64,000 nt of DNA. Source: PALSA-607 sp036501485 (lineage in GTDB: Bacteria > Actinomycetota > Actinomycetes > Acidothermales > Acidothermaceae). Positions 33,607 through 41,943 of this stretch are shown piece by piece (the first letter of the stretch is position 1; each line of letters starts with the position of its first letter). Location: NCBI GenBank assembly GCA_036501485.1, contig DASYAG010000122.1:20753-84752 (forward strand), read 5' to 3'. A program made the translations under genes and the position numbers. Under the pieces are notes generated by a model, which saw nothing but the letters and a program-made list of their open reading frames with translations, had not been told where the DNA came from and did no database searches.

Positions 33607-34650
33607 GTGACTGCATCTTCGCAGGACGTCTTGGCGCGGCCGGCTGCCGCGGCGATCTTCCTCGTTGTCACCGTCGACGCCGGAGCGGAGGACGGCGTCC
33701 GCGACTTGCTTGCCGACGCGGCGGGGCTCGCGCGGTCGGTCGGATTCAGGCGTCCGGACTCGGACCTGAGCTGCGTCGTGGGAATCGGATCTGCCCTATG
33801 GAATCGGCTCTTCGCCGGGCCTAGGCCGACGGGTCTCCATCCATTCGTCGAATTGCGTGGTTCCCGGCACACCGCGGTCGCGACGCCGGGAGACCTGCTG
33901 TTCCACCTGCGGGCGCGTCGCCTCGACGTCTGTTTCGAACTCGCCCGGCTGCTGGCGAACCGGTTCGCGGGCTACGCGCACATCGTCGACGAGGTGCATG
34001 GGTTCAAGTACTTCGATGAGCGCGACCTGATGGGGTTTGTTGACGGTACGGAGAACCCCAACGGCGTTGCAGCGGTCACTGCCGCCATCGTCGGTGCCGA
34101 GGAGCCGGATTTTGCCGGCGGCAGCTACGTCATCGTGCAGAAGTACCTGCACGACCTGACCCGCTGGGAGACGCTGCCCGTTGAGGAGCAACAGCGGGTC
34201 GTAGGAAGAACGAAGTTGGACGACGTGGAGTTGGCCGATGACGTCAAGCCGACGAACTCGCACGTGGCGCTCAACACGATTAATGACCCAACGGGCGCGG
34301 AGCGGCAGATCTTTCGGAGCAACATGCCTTTCGGCAGCCTCGGTGACGCCGAGTTCGGCACATATTTCATCGGCTACTCGGCCACGCCCGACGTGACCGA
34401 AGAGATGCTTCGCAATATGTTCATCGGCAAGCCGCCCGGGAACTACGACCGGATACTCGACTTCTCGACCGCAGTAACCGGCAATCTTTTCTTCGTGCCA
34501 AGTGCCGACTTCCTCGACAACCTTCCCGATCCACCGGGACGCGGCAGCGCTGCCGCACCCGCCACGATTGACGTCACTACATCCAGAGTCGAAGACGCGC
34601 ATAACGGTTCGCTGTACATCGGAAGCCTGAAAGGGATGCCATCGCTATGA
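33607..34650 (+). CDS. DyP-type heme peroxidase with encapsulin-targeting C-terminus
   Basis: Dye-decolourising peroxidase, 347 aa, that uses H2O2 to oxidise bulky substrates. The signature GFVDGTENP carries the catalytic Asp; the proximal heme His lies in TNSHVALN and the distal Arg in IFRSNMPFG. The last 14 residues (334-347), GSLYIGSLKGMPSL, match the cargo-loading peptide (GSLxIGSLKG) that directs DyP into encapsulin shells. The start is GTG with a gaggtagg ribosome binding site. The stop overlaps the encapsulin ATG, so cargo and shell are translationally coupled. Confidence 0.95.
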   Translation: MTASSQDVLARPAAAAIFLVVTVDAGAEDGVRDLLADAAGLARSVGFRRPDSDLSCVVGIGSALWNRLFAGPRPTGLHPFVELRGSRHTAVATPGDLLFHLRARRLDVCFELARLLANRFAGYAHIVDEVHGFKYFDERDLMGFVDGTENPNGVAAVTAAIVGAEEPDFAGGSYVIVQKYLHDLTRWETLPVEEQQRVVGRTKLDDVELADDVKPTNSHVALNTINDPTGAERQIFRSNMPFGSLGDAEFGTYFIGYSATPDVTEEMLRNMFIGKPPGNYDRILDFSTAVTGNLFFVPSADFLDNLPDPPGRGSAAAPATIDVTTSRVEDAHNGSLYIGSLKGMPSL

Positions 34651-35447
34651 ACAATCTGTACCGCGAACTCGCGCCGATCTCGGGCGTTGCCTGGGCTGAC
34701 ATCGAGGCCGAGGCACATCGCACCTTTGTCAGGCACGTCGCGGCCCGCCGGGTGGTCGATCTCATCGGACCGTCCGGCACCAAGCTCGCAGGCGTTGGCA
34801 CCGGCCATTTGAAAACCCTTGATCCTCCGGCTGACGGCGTTCTTGCGCGCAGTCGCGAGTTGCAACCCGTCGTCGAGTTTCGGGTGCCATTCGTGGTTGA
34901 TCGGCAGGCCGTCGATGACGTCGAGCGCGGCGCAAAAGACTCCGACTGGCAATCGGTCAAGGACGCCGCGAAGGAGATCGCGTTCGCTGAGGATCGCGCG
35001 ATATTCGGCGGGTACGAGGCGGCCGGCATCGCCGGTATTCGCGCAAGCAACTCGAACACACCGGTCGCGCTACCCGACGACGTCCGCGAATACCCGACTG
35101 CGGTGGCGCAGGCGCTCAGTGCGCTGCGCCTCGCCGGGGTCGACGGTCCTTACAGCCTGCTGCTCCCCGCTGACGCCTACACGGCAGTGGCCGAAACCAC
35201 CGACCACGGGTATCCGATCCGTGAGCACATCGCCCGTGTCGTCAAGGGCGGCGACATCATCTGGGCACCGGCGTTCGACGACGGCCTGCTGCTCACGACG
35301 CGTGGCGGCGATTACGAACTGCACCTCGGCCAGGACGTGTCGATCGGTTATTTGTCGCACAACGCCACGCAGATCGAGTTGTACTTCCAGGAGTCGATGA
35401 CGTTCTTCGTCCAGACCAGCGAGGCCGGAGTCACTCTGACCGTGTAA
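34647..35447 (+). CDS. Encapsulin nanocompartment shell protein (linocin M18 family)
   Basis: Self-assembling HK97-fold shell protein that forms the protein nanocompartment enclosing the DyP peroxidase. The 266-aa sequence has the family N-terminus NNLYRELAPISGVAWADIE and FVRHVAARRVVDLIGPSG. It also has the E-loop region VEFRVPFVVDRQAVDDVERG, DSDWQSVKDAAKEIAFAEDR, and the C-terminal GYLSHNATQIELYFQES. It overlaps the peroxidase gene by 4 bp. The two-gene DyP-encapsulin operon is established in mycobacteria, Brevibacterium and Rhodococcus; a role in oxidative stress is inferred from those. Confidence 0.96.
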   Translation: MNNLYRELAPISGVAWADIEAEAHRTFVRHVAARRVVDLIGPSGTKLAGVGTGHLKTLDPPADGVLARSRELQPVVEFRVPFVVDRQAVDDVERGAKDSDWQSVKDAAKEIAFAEDRAIFGGYEAAGIAGIRASNSNTPVALPDDVREYPTAVAQALSALRLAGVDGPYSLLLPADAYTAVAETTDHGYPIREHIARVVKGGDIIWAPAFDDGLLLTTRGGDYELHLGQDVSIGYLSHNATQIELYFQESMTFFVQTSEAGVTLTV

Positions 35448-35453
35448 GCCGGA

Positions 35454-35657
35454 CTAGTGCCTCATCGGGCCGTACGGGAAGACCGTACAGAGACCGGTGC
35501 CGTCCGCGTGCTTCGACTGTGGGTGGTGACACCAATAGCACTCACCACTGGGCCGATGTGGTGGCGGCGACGCATAGCCGCGACAGACGCATCGACCCTC
35601 GACGCTGGCCGCAGCTATCTCCCGCGAGGCCTGGTTGTTCTCGGCGAAGTTGCCCAC
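35454..35657 (-). CDS. Small Cys-rich zinc-ribbon-like protein
   Basis: A 67-aa protein with six Cys and several His: GRCVCRGYASPPP, GECYWCHHPQSKH and TGLCTVF, which could bind one zinc through the CxC...CxxC...C positions. A strong ribosome binding site (aggagg, 7 nt before the GTG at 35657 on this strand) supports it as a real gene. Function unknown. It converges with encapsulin, and its last codons contain a hairpin that probably ends the encapsulin transcript. Confidence 0.6.
   Translation of the reverse strand: MGNFAENNQASREIAAASVEGRCVCRGYASPPPHRPSGECYWCHHPQSKHADGTGLCTVFPYGPMRH
35472..35488. terminator. Hairpin downstream of encapsulin
   Basis: A perfect 6-bp stem GTACGG/CCGTAC around GAAGA lies 24 bp after the encapsulin stop and inside the 3' end of the convergent Cys-rich gene. 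Likely terminator for the plus-strand operon. Confidence 0.45.
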
Positions 35658-35764
35658 CAGGCAACCTCCTCGGGGCCAGAAGAGAGATCGGGCTAATCAC
35701 CCGTTGTACCGCCGTCCGCGCCATTTGTGGAGGAACTTTGCCAAATCCATACGCCTGCGGGTAA

Positions 35765-36253
35765 CTAGGACGACTCGTCGCGTATCGATTGCCAGAAATT
35801 CAATACCCGCTCGGGTGGCTGGTGGATCTCGACGGCGTGGCCGAACAACGGGCCGCTGGAGAACCAGCTTGCAACCGTGCCGCCAACTGACGTGGTCAGC
35901 AGCGCGCAGCCCGCATCGGCCATGTGCATGCCCTCCGCCTCGAGATCGTCGGTCGTCCACGACACATGACTGACAGCGCCGTGCTTGATCCCGAGCGCCT
36001 CGCGCAACTCCGGCGGCTCGACCACGTGCACCTGGTTGAGCTCGAGCAGGACTGGTCCCCACGCCGTGAACGCGGCCGAGTGGTCGAGGACGGCAGCGCT
36101 GGAGCCGAGGAACCGGAAATCGCCGAGGTCGATGTGTTCGAGCACTTTGAACGGGCCGACGCCCAACAGTCGCTGCGCATCGGCCATTGCAACGTCGAGA
36201 TCGTCGACCCAATAGCCGATGTGATGCAGCCCGCGCCGTCTTGTCTCGGTCAT
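35765..36253 (-). CDS. VOC superfamily (glyoxalase/dioxygenase-fold) protein
   Basis: A 162-aa protein with two paired beta-alpha-beta modules: GLHHIGYWVDDLDVAMADAQ at the N-terminus, with the first metal-ligand His, and HVSWTTDDLEAEGMHMADAG in the second half. GHAVEIHQPPER near the C-terminus fits the closing strand with a Glu ligand. It is a metal-dependent lyase, isomerase or dioxygenase of unknown substrate. The ATG at 36253 with an aggtcg-type site is preferred to a GTG/ATG 13 codons upstream. It is divergent from the SDR gene across a short promoter region with a palindrome. Confidence 0.82.
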   Translation of the reverse strand: MTETRRRGLHHIGYWVDDLDVAMADAQRLLGVGPFKVLEHIDLGDFRFLGSSAAVLDHSAAFTAWGPVLLELNQVHVVEPPELREALGIKHGAVSHVSWTTDDLEAEGMHMADAGCALLTTSVGGTVASWFSSGPLFGHAVEIHQPPERVLNFWQSIRDESS

Positions 36254-36302
36254 CCGCGACCTCCTGTGGGGCTCAATCTTGTCCCGAGGCATTCTCGCTT
36301 GA

Positions 36303-36327
36303 TAAAATCCACTTCCGCAATACGGAA
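36303..36327 (+). promoter_or_regulatory. Candidate promoter with overlapping palindromic operator
   Basis: TAAAAT (36303-36308) fits a -10 box for the SDR gene at 36347. It is followed by the perfect inverted repeat TTCCG-CAATA-CGGAA (36313-36327), placed where transcription should start. The size and symmetry suit an IclR- or GntR-type repressor site. Confidence 0.45.
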
Positions 36328-36346
36328 TGGCTCGACCGGAGGTCTC

Positions 36347-37114
36347 ATGGGTCGACTGAGCGGCAAGGTCGCACTAGTCACCGGTACCGGGGGTGGCATC
36401 GGCCGCGCGATTGCCCTGACGTTCGCCCGGGAGGGCGCGCGCGTCGTGGGCTGTGATCTCGACCCCGAGGGCTCGGCGGAGACCGTCGCGATGGCCCGCG
36501 TGATCGGTGGAGATATGACGGCGATGGCGCCGGTCGACATCGCCACCGAGCAGGGCGCCGATGACTGGGTCGCCCAGGCGGTCGCGGTCTACGGAGGCGT
36601 CGATGTACTAGTGAACAACGCCTCGGCGATCAAGTTCGGGCCCATCTCGGAGCTCTCGGTCGCGGATTGGTCGTTCACGATCCGCAATGAACTCGACATC
36701 GTGTTCCTCGTGACTCGTGCAGTGTGGCCGCACCTCGTCAACCGCGGCGGTGGCTCGATCGTGAATATCGCCTCCATCTCGGCGACCCGCGGCGCGTTCT
36801 TCATGCCACAGAACGCGCATGGTGCTGCAAAGGGCGGCGTTCTGTCTCTCACTTTGCAGCTGGTGACGGAGGGTGGTCCGCACAAGATCAGAGTCAACGC
36901 GGTAAGTCCTGCCATGACCGCCACACCGCACACGGCGCCCCTGCTTACCGACCCGAACAGCCTGTTCGCTGGACAGGTTGAGCGCATCCCGATGGGCCGA
37001 GTGGGCCAGCCGGAAGACGTTGCGAACGCGGTACTTTTCCTTGCCTCCGATGAGGCGGCACATGTGACCGGGGCGAACATTCCGGTCGACGGCGGCGCGG
37101 CGGCGATCGGATGA
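36347..37114 (+). CDS. SDR family oxidoreductase with His in place of catalytic Tyr
   Basis: A 255-aa classical short-chain dehydrogenase fold. The nucleotide-binding motif is TGTGGGIG and the structural motif NNAS. A Ser lies in NIASISATRG, and PHKIRVNAVSP and the terminal VTGANIPVDGG are typical. At the active site, where YxxxK is expected, the sequence is HGAAK (His158, Lys162), so the proton-donating Tyr is replaced. Similar NAHGxAKG proteins exist in actinobacteria, so it may be a functional subgroup. A cggagg ribosome binding site precedes the ATG at 36347. It is cotranscribed with the flavoprotein 13 bp downstream. Confidence 0.85.
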   Translation: MGRLSGKVALVTGTGGGIGRAIALTFAREGARVVGCDLDPEGSAETVAMARVIGGDMTAMAPVDIATEQGADDWVAQAVAVYGGVDVLVNNASAIKFGPISELSVADWSFTIRNELDIVFLVTRAVWPHLVNRGGGSIVNIASISATRGAFFMPQNAHGAAKGGVLSLTLQLVTEGGPHKIRVNAVSPAMTATPHTAPLLTDPNSLFAGQVERIPMGRVGQPEDVANAVLFLASDEAAHVTGANIPVDGGAAAIG

Positions 37115-37127
37115 TGGACGACAACAC

Positions 37128-38522
37128 GTGAGCCGCGACGTCGGGAGAAACGAGTTTCGCGGCAAGTTATGGCGCCGCGGCGACGACGGCTACGAGCGAG
37201 CCAGGGTCGGCGGCGTCTTCAATGCCCGTCGCCCAGACAGGTTTCCAACCGCGATCCTGCAAGCCGCCAATGACGATGATGTCGTGGCCGGCGTGCGACT
37301 GGCGCGCGATGAACACCAACAGGTCGCGGTTCGGTCCGGCGGTCACTCATGGGCGGCATGGAGTGTCCGTGACGACAGCCTGCTGATCGATCTCAGCGCG
37401 ATGCGCGAGATGTCTTATGACGCCACCACGCATATCGCGACGGTCAACCCAGCCGTGCGCGGCGGCACCGAGTTTGCACCCTTCCTCGAGTTGCACGGGC
37501 GAGCATTTCCCGGCGGCCACTGCGAGTCGGTCGGCCTCGGTGGCTTCCTGCTCCAGGGCGGGCAGGGCTGGAACAGCCGTAATTGGGGTTGGGCGTGCGA
37601 GAACGTGCTCGCCGTCGACGTCGTCACTGCCGACGGAGACTTGGTGCGCGCCGACGAGTACGAGAACAGCGACCTGTACTGGGCTGCGCGCGGCGCCGGG
37701 CCCGGATTTCCAGGCGTCGTCACGCGCTTTTACCTGAACACCTACGAGCTGCCTAGCGTCATGGTCCAGGACACCTGGACGTTTCGACTCGACGACGCCG
37801 AGCGGCTACTCATCTGGTTGCACGACGTACTGCCGACCTTGCACATCACCGTCGAGCCAGTCATCGCGGCGACCCGCTTGCCCGACGTCCCGCTTGATGA
37901 GGGAAAGGTGCGACCCGAGGGCACCGTTCTGTTGTTGCATACGACGGTGATGGGCGACTCGGTCGAGGAAATCGACCGGCTGCTGCAACCTCTCGACGGT
38001 TGTCCGCTGAAGAACCAACGACTGGGCCACGTGCGCGGGCAGACCACGATCGCCGCCGAGAATGTGGCGCAGGCCGTGCAAAATCCGACCAACCACCGTT
38101 ACGCCGTCGACTGCACATGGACGAACGCAACGGCCCAGCAGCTCGCGCCGGTACTAGTCCGATTGTGGAAAGAACTGCCGACAGAGCACTCGTTTTCGAT
38201 CTGGTACGGATGGGCGCCGACGCGCCCGTTGCCTGACATGGCGTTCTCGGTGGAGGCGAACGTCTACCTCGCTACCTACGTCATCTACAAAGACGAGGCG
38301 GACGACGCGAGGTACCGCAGGTGGGTGCACGACCGCACGTCAGAGCTGGCTCGGCTCGGCGAGGGTGTGTATCTCGGCGACACCGACTTCACGGCACGAG
38401 GTGATCGCTTCATGTCGGACTCGAATTACCGCCAGCTGCAAGAAATCCGCGCCAGCCGCGACCCGAGTGGCTTGTTCTGCTCTTACCTGGCCGACCCGAA
38501 CATGCAGCTCAACCGGCACTAA
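37128..38522 (+). CDS. FAD-linked (berberine-bridge-type) oxidoreductase, likely bicovalent flavin
   Basis: A 464-aa member of the PCMH/BBE flavoprotein family, which oxidises alcohols, sugars or alkaloid-like substrates with O2. The FAD domain has RSGGHSWAAWS, whose His is the usual 8-alpha attachment point, and GGHCESVGLGGFLLQGGQG, whose Cys is the second attachment point, so a bicovalently bound FAD is expected. A substrate domain follows, and the C-terminal BBE segment ends NYRQLQEIRASRDPSGLF. The start is GTG, 13 bp after the SDR gene. The stop overlaps by 4 bp the convergent PAP2 gene. The substrate is unknown. Confidence 0.88.
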   Translation: MSRDVGRNEFRGKLWRRGDDGYERARVGGVFNARRPDRFPTAILQAANDDDVVAGVRLARDEHQQVAVRSGGHSWAAWSVRDDSLLIDLSAMREMSYDATTHIATVNPAVRGGTEFAPFLELHGRAFPGGHCESVGLGGFLLQGGQGWNSRNWGWACENVLAVDVVTADGDLVRADEYENSDLYWAARGAGPGFPGVVTRFYLNTYELPSVMVQDTWTFRLDDAERLLIWLHDVLPTLHITVEPVIAATRLPDVPLDEGKVRPEGTVLLLHTTVMGDSVEEIDRLLQPLDGCPLKNQRLGHVRGQTTIAAENVAQAVQNPTNHRYAVDCTWTNATAQQLAPVLVRLWKELPTEHSFSIWYGWAPTRPLPDMAFSVEANVYLATYVIYKDEADDARYRRWVHDRTSELARLGEGVYLGDTDFTARGDRFMSDSNYRQLQEIRASRDPSGLFCSYLADPNMQLNRH

Positions 38523-39370
38523 CGAACGCTGGGTGTCAGGGGTTCTGCGCCGTCAAGAGGAAGTGGCAAGCGGTGTCGCGTCCGCCATCGGTCGAGCAGC
38601 GCATGCCAGCCAGTCCGGACACCGAACACCGACCAGGCGCACGCGCACAAGATCATGGCCGCGACGATGCCGTCGAGCCAGAAGTGGTTACCCGTCGCGA
38701 CGACGAAGAAGACCGTGAGCACCGTGTGCAGCGGCCCGATGTAGCGCCAGCGGCCTTTGCCGATCTTCCACGTGTAGTAGCCGACCAGGCATGCCCAGGC
38801 GACATGGACCGACGGCATCGTTGACAGCTGATCGACCGCGAGGCCGTGCTGGTAGACGGACTGGTTGTACAGCTTGCCGGTATCGACGATGCCAGGCAGG
38901 AAACGCGGCGGCGCGACTGGGACGAGTTGCACGATCAAGCAGACCAGCGTCGTCCAGCCAAGTACCTGCCGCACCGGCCGGTACTGATCGCGGTGCCACC
39001 AGAACAACCAGATCAAGAACACGAACATCATCGGGAAGTGCATCGCCGCGTAGTAGAGATTCGCGACCTGCACGATGAGCGGATGACCGAGGATCAGGTT
39101 CTGCACGCTGCGTTCTGACGGCAGGAAGATGTCGTGCTCGAAGTGTTCGATCCATCGCGCCCGTACGTAGGCGTCCTTGTTGCTGAAACCGGCGATCCGG
39201 CCAGCCAACTCCCACAGCGCGTACAGCACGCCGATGACGGCAACCTCACGGGCGAAGGCTCCGACGGCCTTGACCCGCTTGTCCTTCGACGCCGCCATCG
39301 CGCCGCCGACGGCGACCAGGACGGCAGCGGTCTCGAAGCAGTGCTGCCAACTGACCGACACCGTCCGCAT
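38519..39370 (-). CDS. PAP2/AUR1-like membrane phosphatase
   Basis: A 283-aa integral membrane protein with about six helices. The phosphatase motifs are STMPSVHVAW (PSxH) and ATGNHFWLDGI (second His and Asp), as in PAP2-type acid phosphatases and inositolphosphoceramide-synthase-like proteins of actinobacteria. It probably acts on a lipid phosphate or transfers a phospho-headgroup in the membrane. The substrate is unknown. It stands alone on the minus strand between two catabolic blocks and has no obvious link with them. Confidence 0.82.
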   Translation of the reverse strand: MRTVSVSWQHCFETAAVLVAVGGAMAASKDKRVKAVGAFAREVAVIGVLYALWELAGRIAGFSNKDAYVRARWIEHFEHDIFLPSERSVQNLILGHPLIVQVANLYYAAMHFPMMFVFLIWLFWWHRDQYRPVRQVLGWTTLVCLIVQLVPVAPPRFLPGIVDTGKLYNQSVYQHGLAVDQLSTMPSVHVAWACLVGYYTWKIGKGRWRYIGPLHTVLTVFFVVATGNHFWLDGIVAAMILCACAWSVFGVRTGWHALLDRWRTRHRLPLPLDGAEPLTPSVR

Positions 39371-39393
39371 CCAGACAAATTAGTGGAGGCCGG

Positions 39394-40080
39394 TCAGCGC
39401 AACGCGAGGCCCCCGTCGACGCACAGGGTCTGGCCGGTCAACGCAGCGCCCGCCTCCGAGGCGAGAAACGCGACCGTCGCAGCGACGTCATCGGGCACGA
39501 GCGTGCGTGGCAGCGCCTGGCGCCGCAACACCTCCTCGAAGGCGGCGGGCGGCAGATCTCGTTGCGCTGTGGGCGTTGCGGTCAATCCGGGCGCGACGCA
39601 GGTCACCGAGATGCCGTCCTCGCCCAGCGCCATCGCGAGGGTGCGGGCGAGTCCGACGAGCGCGGCCTTGCTCGTGACGTAGGCCAGCAGATCGGACGAC
39701 GGCGGTGACCAGATGGTGTCGGAGACGACGAAGATGATGCGTCCGAAGCCGTTGGTCGCCATCGACGGCGCGAACGCCTGAGCAAGTAGCAATGCAGCCT
39801 CGACGTTCACTGCCTGTACGCGGCGCCAGGTCGTCAGGTCGATCGCGGCGAGGTCGGCCCGGTCAAATGCCGCGGCCGCGTGGACGAACACGTCGCAACG
39901 TCCGGCCGTTGCCAGAATGCGGGCCGCGGCGGCTCGAACATCGTCGGCCAGCGCGAGGTCGACCGGGTCAGGCCCGTGCTGGTCGAGTGACACGACCTGA
40001 TGCCCAGACGCTCCCAGTGCTGCGCAGATCGCACCACCGATGGCGCCTGCGCCGCCGGTGACCACCGCAGTTCGCTGCAT
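39394..40080 (-). CDS. SDR family oxidoreductase
   Basis: A 228-aa classical short-chain dehydrogenase: TGGAGAIGGAI for NAD(P) binding, HAAAAF at the usual NNAG position, Ser in VVSDTIWSP, catalytic YVTSK, and a closing LTGQTLCVDGG. It is last in a minus-strand operon with a flavin-dependent dehydrogenase (1 bp gap) and a VOC protein, suggesting successive oxidation or reduction of one substrate. The substrate is unknown. Confidence 0.88.
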   Translation of the reverse strand: MQRTAVVTGGAGAIGGAICAALGASGHQVVSLDQHGPDPVDLALADDVRAAAARILATAGRCDVFVHAAAAFDRADLAAIDLTTWRRVQAVNVEAALLLAQAFAPSMATNGFGRIIFVVSDTIWSPPSSDLLAYVTSKAALVGLARTLAMALGEDGISVTCVAPGLTATPTAQRDLPPAAFEEVLRRQALPRTLVPDDVAATVAFLASEAGAALTGQTLCVDGGLALR

Positions 40081-40081
40081 C

Positions 40082-41497
40082 TCAACCCGCCCTCGTCATG
40101 CCGACCGCCTCAGCACCCGCGATACGGCCGAACACGATCGCGTTGGTGAGGCCGCCGCCGTGGTCGATGAGGTGGCCCCACACCATGCTGACGGCGCCCG
40201 CTGCGTAGAGCCCTGGGACCGCCGAGCCGTCCGGTCGCAGCACGCGCGCCCGCTCGTCATGGCGGGGTCCGCCGGTCGTGCCGGCAATGCCGGGCCAGGT
40301 CTTGATCGCATACAGCTGGGCGGTGTCGAGCGGCACGAGGGTGTCGGCGGACCGGCCGAATCGATCGTCGCGGCCAGCAGTGGCGGATGCGTTGTACTCG
40401 GCAATCGTGGCGGCGAGCACCGCGGAATCGATGCCCGTCTCGTGAGCAAGTTCCTCGACGCTGTCGGCTGCGACTATCCAGCCACGCGCGACCTCGGCGG
40501 TGTTGTCGACGCTCCACCGGTAGTCATTCGGCGTGCCAAGAAGGCCGTTGAGTGGGCCGGCCAGCCGCGCGCTCTCGTCGAAGATCGCCCAGCTCGGCAG
40601 CGCCGGGCGATTGGCGTTGAGGGGGAGGTAGGTCAGCAGCGCGCGGAGCCGGTCGTGCACCTCGTAACCGGTCTCGTCGGCGAACCTGCGGCCGTCTGCG
40701 TCGACAAAGATGTGGCCGGCACCGAAGAAGTCGATCGCGAACGGGGCGGCGAACTCCGGCGTGCGAAACGCGAACCAGCCGAAGAATCCGTACATGTGCC
40801 ACAGCGCAGCTCCGGCCGACTGGGCCATCAACAGGCCGCGCCCGGTGTTGGCTGCCTGGCCGACCGGCGACGTGTGGCCGAGCGGTAAGTAGGCCTCGGC
40901 CAGCCCTGGGTCGCCTTCGAACCCACCGCAGGCGAGCACGACCCCGCCGTCGGAGCCGATCGTCGAACGAGTTCCGTCGTGGTCGACGACGAGGCCCACC
41001 ACCCCGTCGTCCGACATGACGAGCTCGCAGGCCAAAGTCGAGAACTGCACCGGGATCGAGCGATCGCGCACGGCGGCATCGAGGAGCGACCACAGCGCCT
41101 TACCACGGCGGCCGTCGCCGCCGACGACCACGCGATAGCTGATGTGCCGGCCGGCCTCTGAGTGTGGCCAGGACGGAAAGGGCGCGGGTAGTCGCATCGG
41201 AGGCGGTTCGAACGCGGCGGTGCTGCCGCCGAGCGAGATCAGCCAGCGGTCGATGTCGTGCAGACCCTGGGCGTACGCCTCGAGGACCGCGCGGTCGGTG
41301 CGGCCGAAGCAGAGCGCCTCGAGGTGATCGAGCGTGTGCTCGTCGGGGAGGTCGAACAGGAAACCTCCGCTGTAGAGCGCGTTTCCGCCGCCGCGGGTGG
41401 TGGCCTCGACGATGACGACTGAGTGCCCGGCATCGTGCGCTGCGATAGCGGCCGATGCACCGGCCGGCCCGTAGCCCACGACGACAACGTCTGGCAT
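40082..41497 (-). CDS. FAD-dependent dehydrogenase, fumarate reductase / ketosteroid dehydrogenase-like
   Basis: A 471-aa flavoprotein with an N-terminal dinucleotide fold (VVVVGYGPAGASAAIAAHDAG) and the GGNALYSGGFLF loop. It has the internal VVLACGGFEGDPGL, and the closing GLYAAGAVSMVWG plus GGGLTNAIVFGRIAG typical of flavocytochrome-c/ketosteroid-dehydrogenase relatives. It probably dehydrogenates or reduces a C-C bond in a cyclic ketone-like substrate. Its start overlaps the VOC gene stop by one base, and the SDR gene follows 1 bp later. No covalent flavin motif is evident. Confidence 0.86.
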   Translation of the reverse strand: MPDVVVVGYGPAGASAAIAAHDAGHSVVIVEATTRGGGNALYSGGFLFDLPDEHTLDHLEALCFGRTDRAVLEAYAQGLHDIDRWLISLGGSTAAFEPPPMRLPAPFPSWPHSEAGRHISYRVVVGGDGRRGKALWSLLDAAVRDRSIPVQFSTLACELVMSDDGVVGLVVDHDGTRSTIGSDGGVVLACGGFEGDPGLAEAYLPLGHTSPVGQAANTGRGLLMAQSAGAALWHMYGFFGWFAFRTPEFAAPFAIDFFGAGHIFVDADGRRFADETGYEVHDRLRALLTYLPLNANRPALPSWAIFDESARLAGPLNGLLGTPNDYRWSVDNTAEVARGWIVAADSVEELAHETGIDSAVLAATIAEYNASATAGRDDRFGRSADTLVPLDTAQLYAIKTWPGIAGTTGGPRHDERARVLRPDGSAVPGLYAAGAVSMVWGHLIDHGGGLTNAIVFGRIAGAEAVGMTRAG

Positions 41498-41910
41498 CAG
41501 CGGGCCGGGTTGCGCTCGACGAGCTCGACGAGGTTGCCCTCGAGGTCGGTCAAGTACGACATCCGGACGCCGGGTTCGGGGGATTGCTGCGGGACCATCA
41601 CCTCGCGGGCGCCAAGCGTGACGAGCCGCGCGTGAGTGGCCTCAAGATCGGCAACGTCGAACGCGATGTGCGTGTAGCACTCTGACAACGCGGCAATGGC
41701 CGGGTTCGACGCTCGCAACCCAAGCGCCGAGCCGGGTCGATGCAGGAGTTCGACCCGGTGGCCGAACTCGGCGTTGCGCAACATGACGATGTCGAGGTCG
41801 ATCGCGTCGACTCGCAGTTCGACTTCGCGCTCCAGTTCGAAAGCGGCGCAGTACCAATCGGCTGCAGCCGCGAGGTCGGCGACCTGCACGCCGACGTGGT
41901 CAAGCCTCAT
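41497..41910 (-). CDS. VOC superfamily protein
   Basis: A 137-aa glyoxalase-fold protein: RLDHVGVQVADLAAAADWYC begins the first module (His as metal ligand), YTHIAFDVADLEATHARLV begins the second, and YLTDLEGNLVELVER closes with the Glu ligand. This resembles methylmalonyl-CoA epimerase/lactoylglutathione-lyase relatives. It heads the minus-strand operon with the flavin dehydrogenase and SDR, divergent from the ABC importer. The substrate is unknown. Confidence 0.85.
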   Translation of the reverse strand: MRLDHVGVQVADLAAAADWYCAAFELEREVELRVDAIDLDIVMLRNAEFGHRVELLHRPGSALGLRASNPAIAALSECYTHIAFDVADLEATHARLVTLGAREVMVPQQSPEPGVRMSYLTDLEGNLVELVERNPAR

Positions 41911-41943
41911 GATCCGGCAGCGTAGTGGAGCGTTCGGAGGCCG

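Noticed and set aside
37128..38522. BBE flavoprotein considered as part of a secondary-metabolite cluster
   Set aside because: No synthase (PKS, NRPS, terpene cyclase) lies nearby; the neighbours are catabolic.
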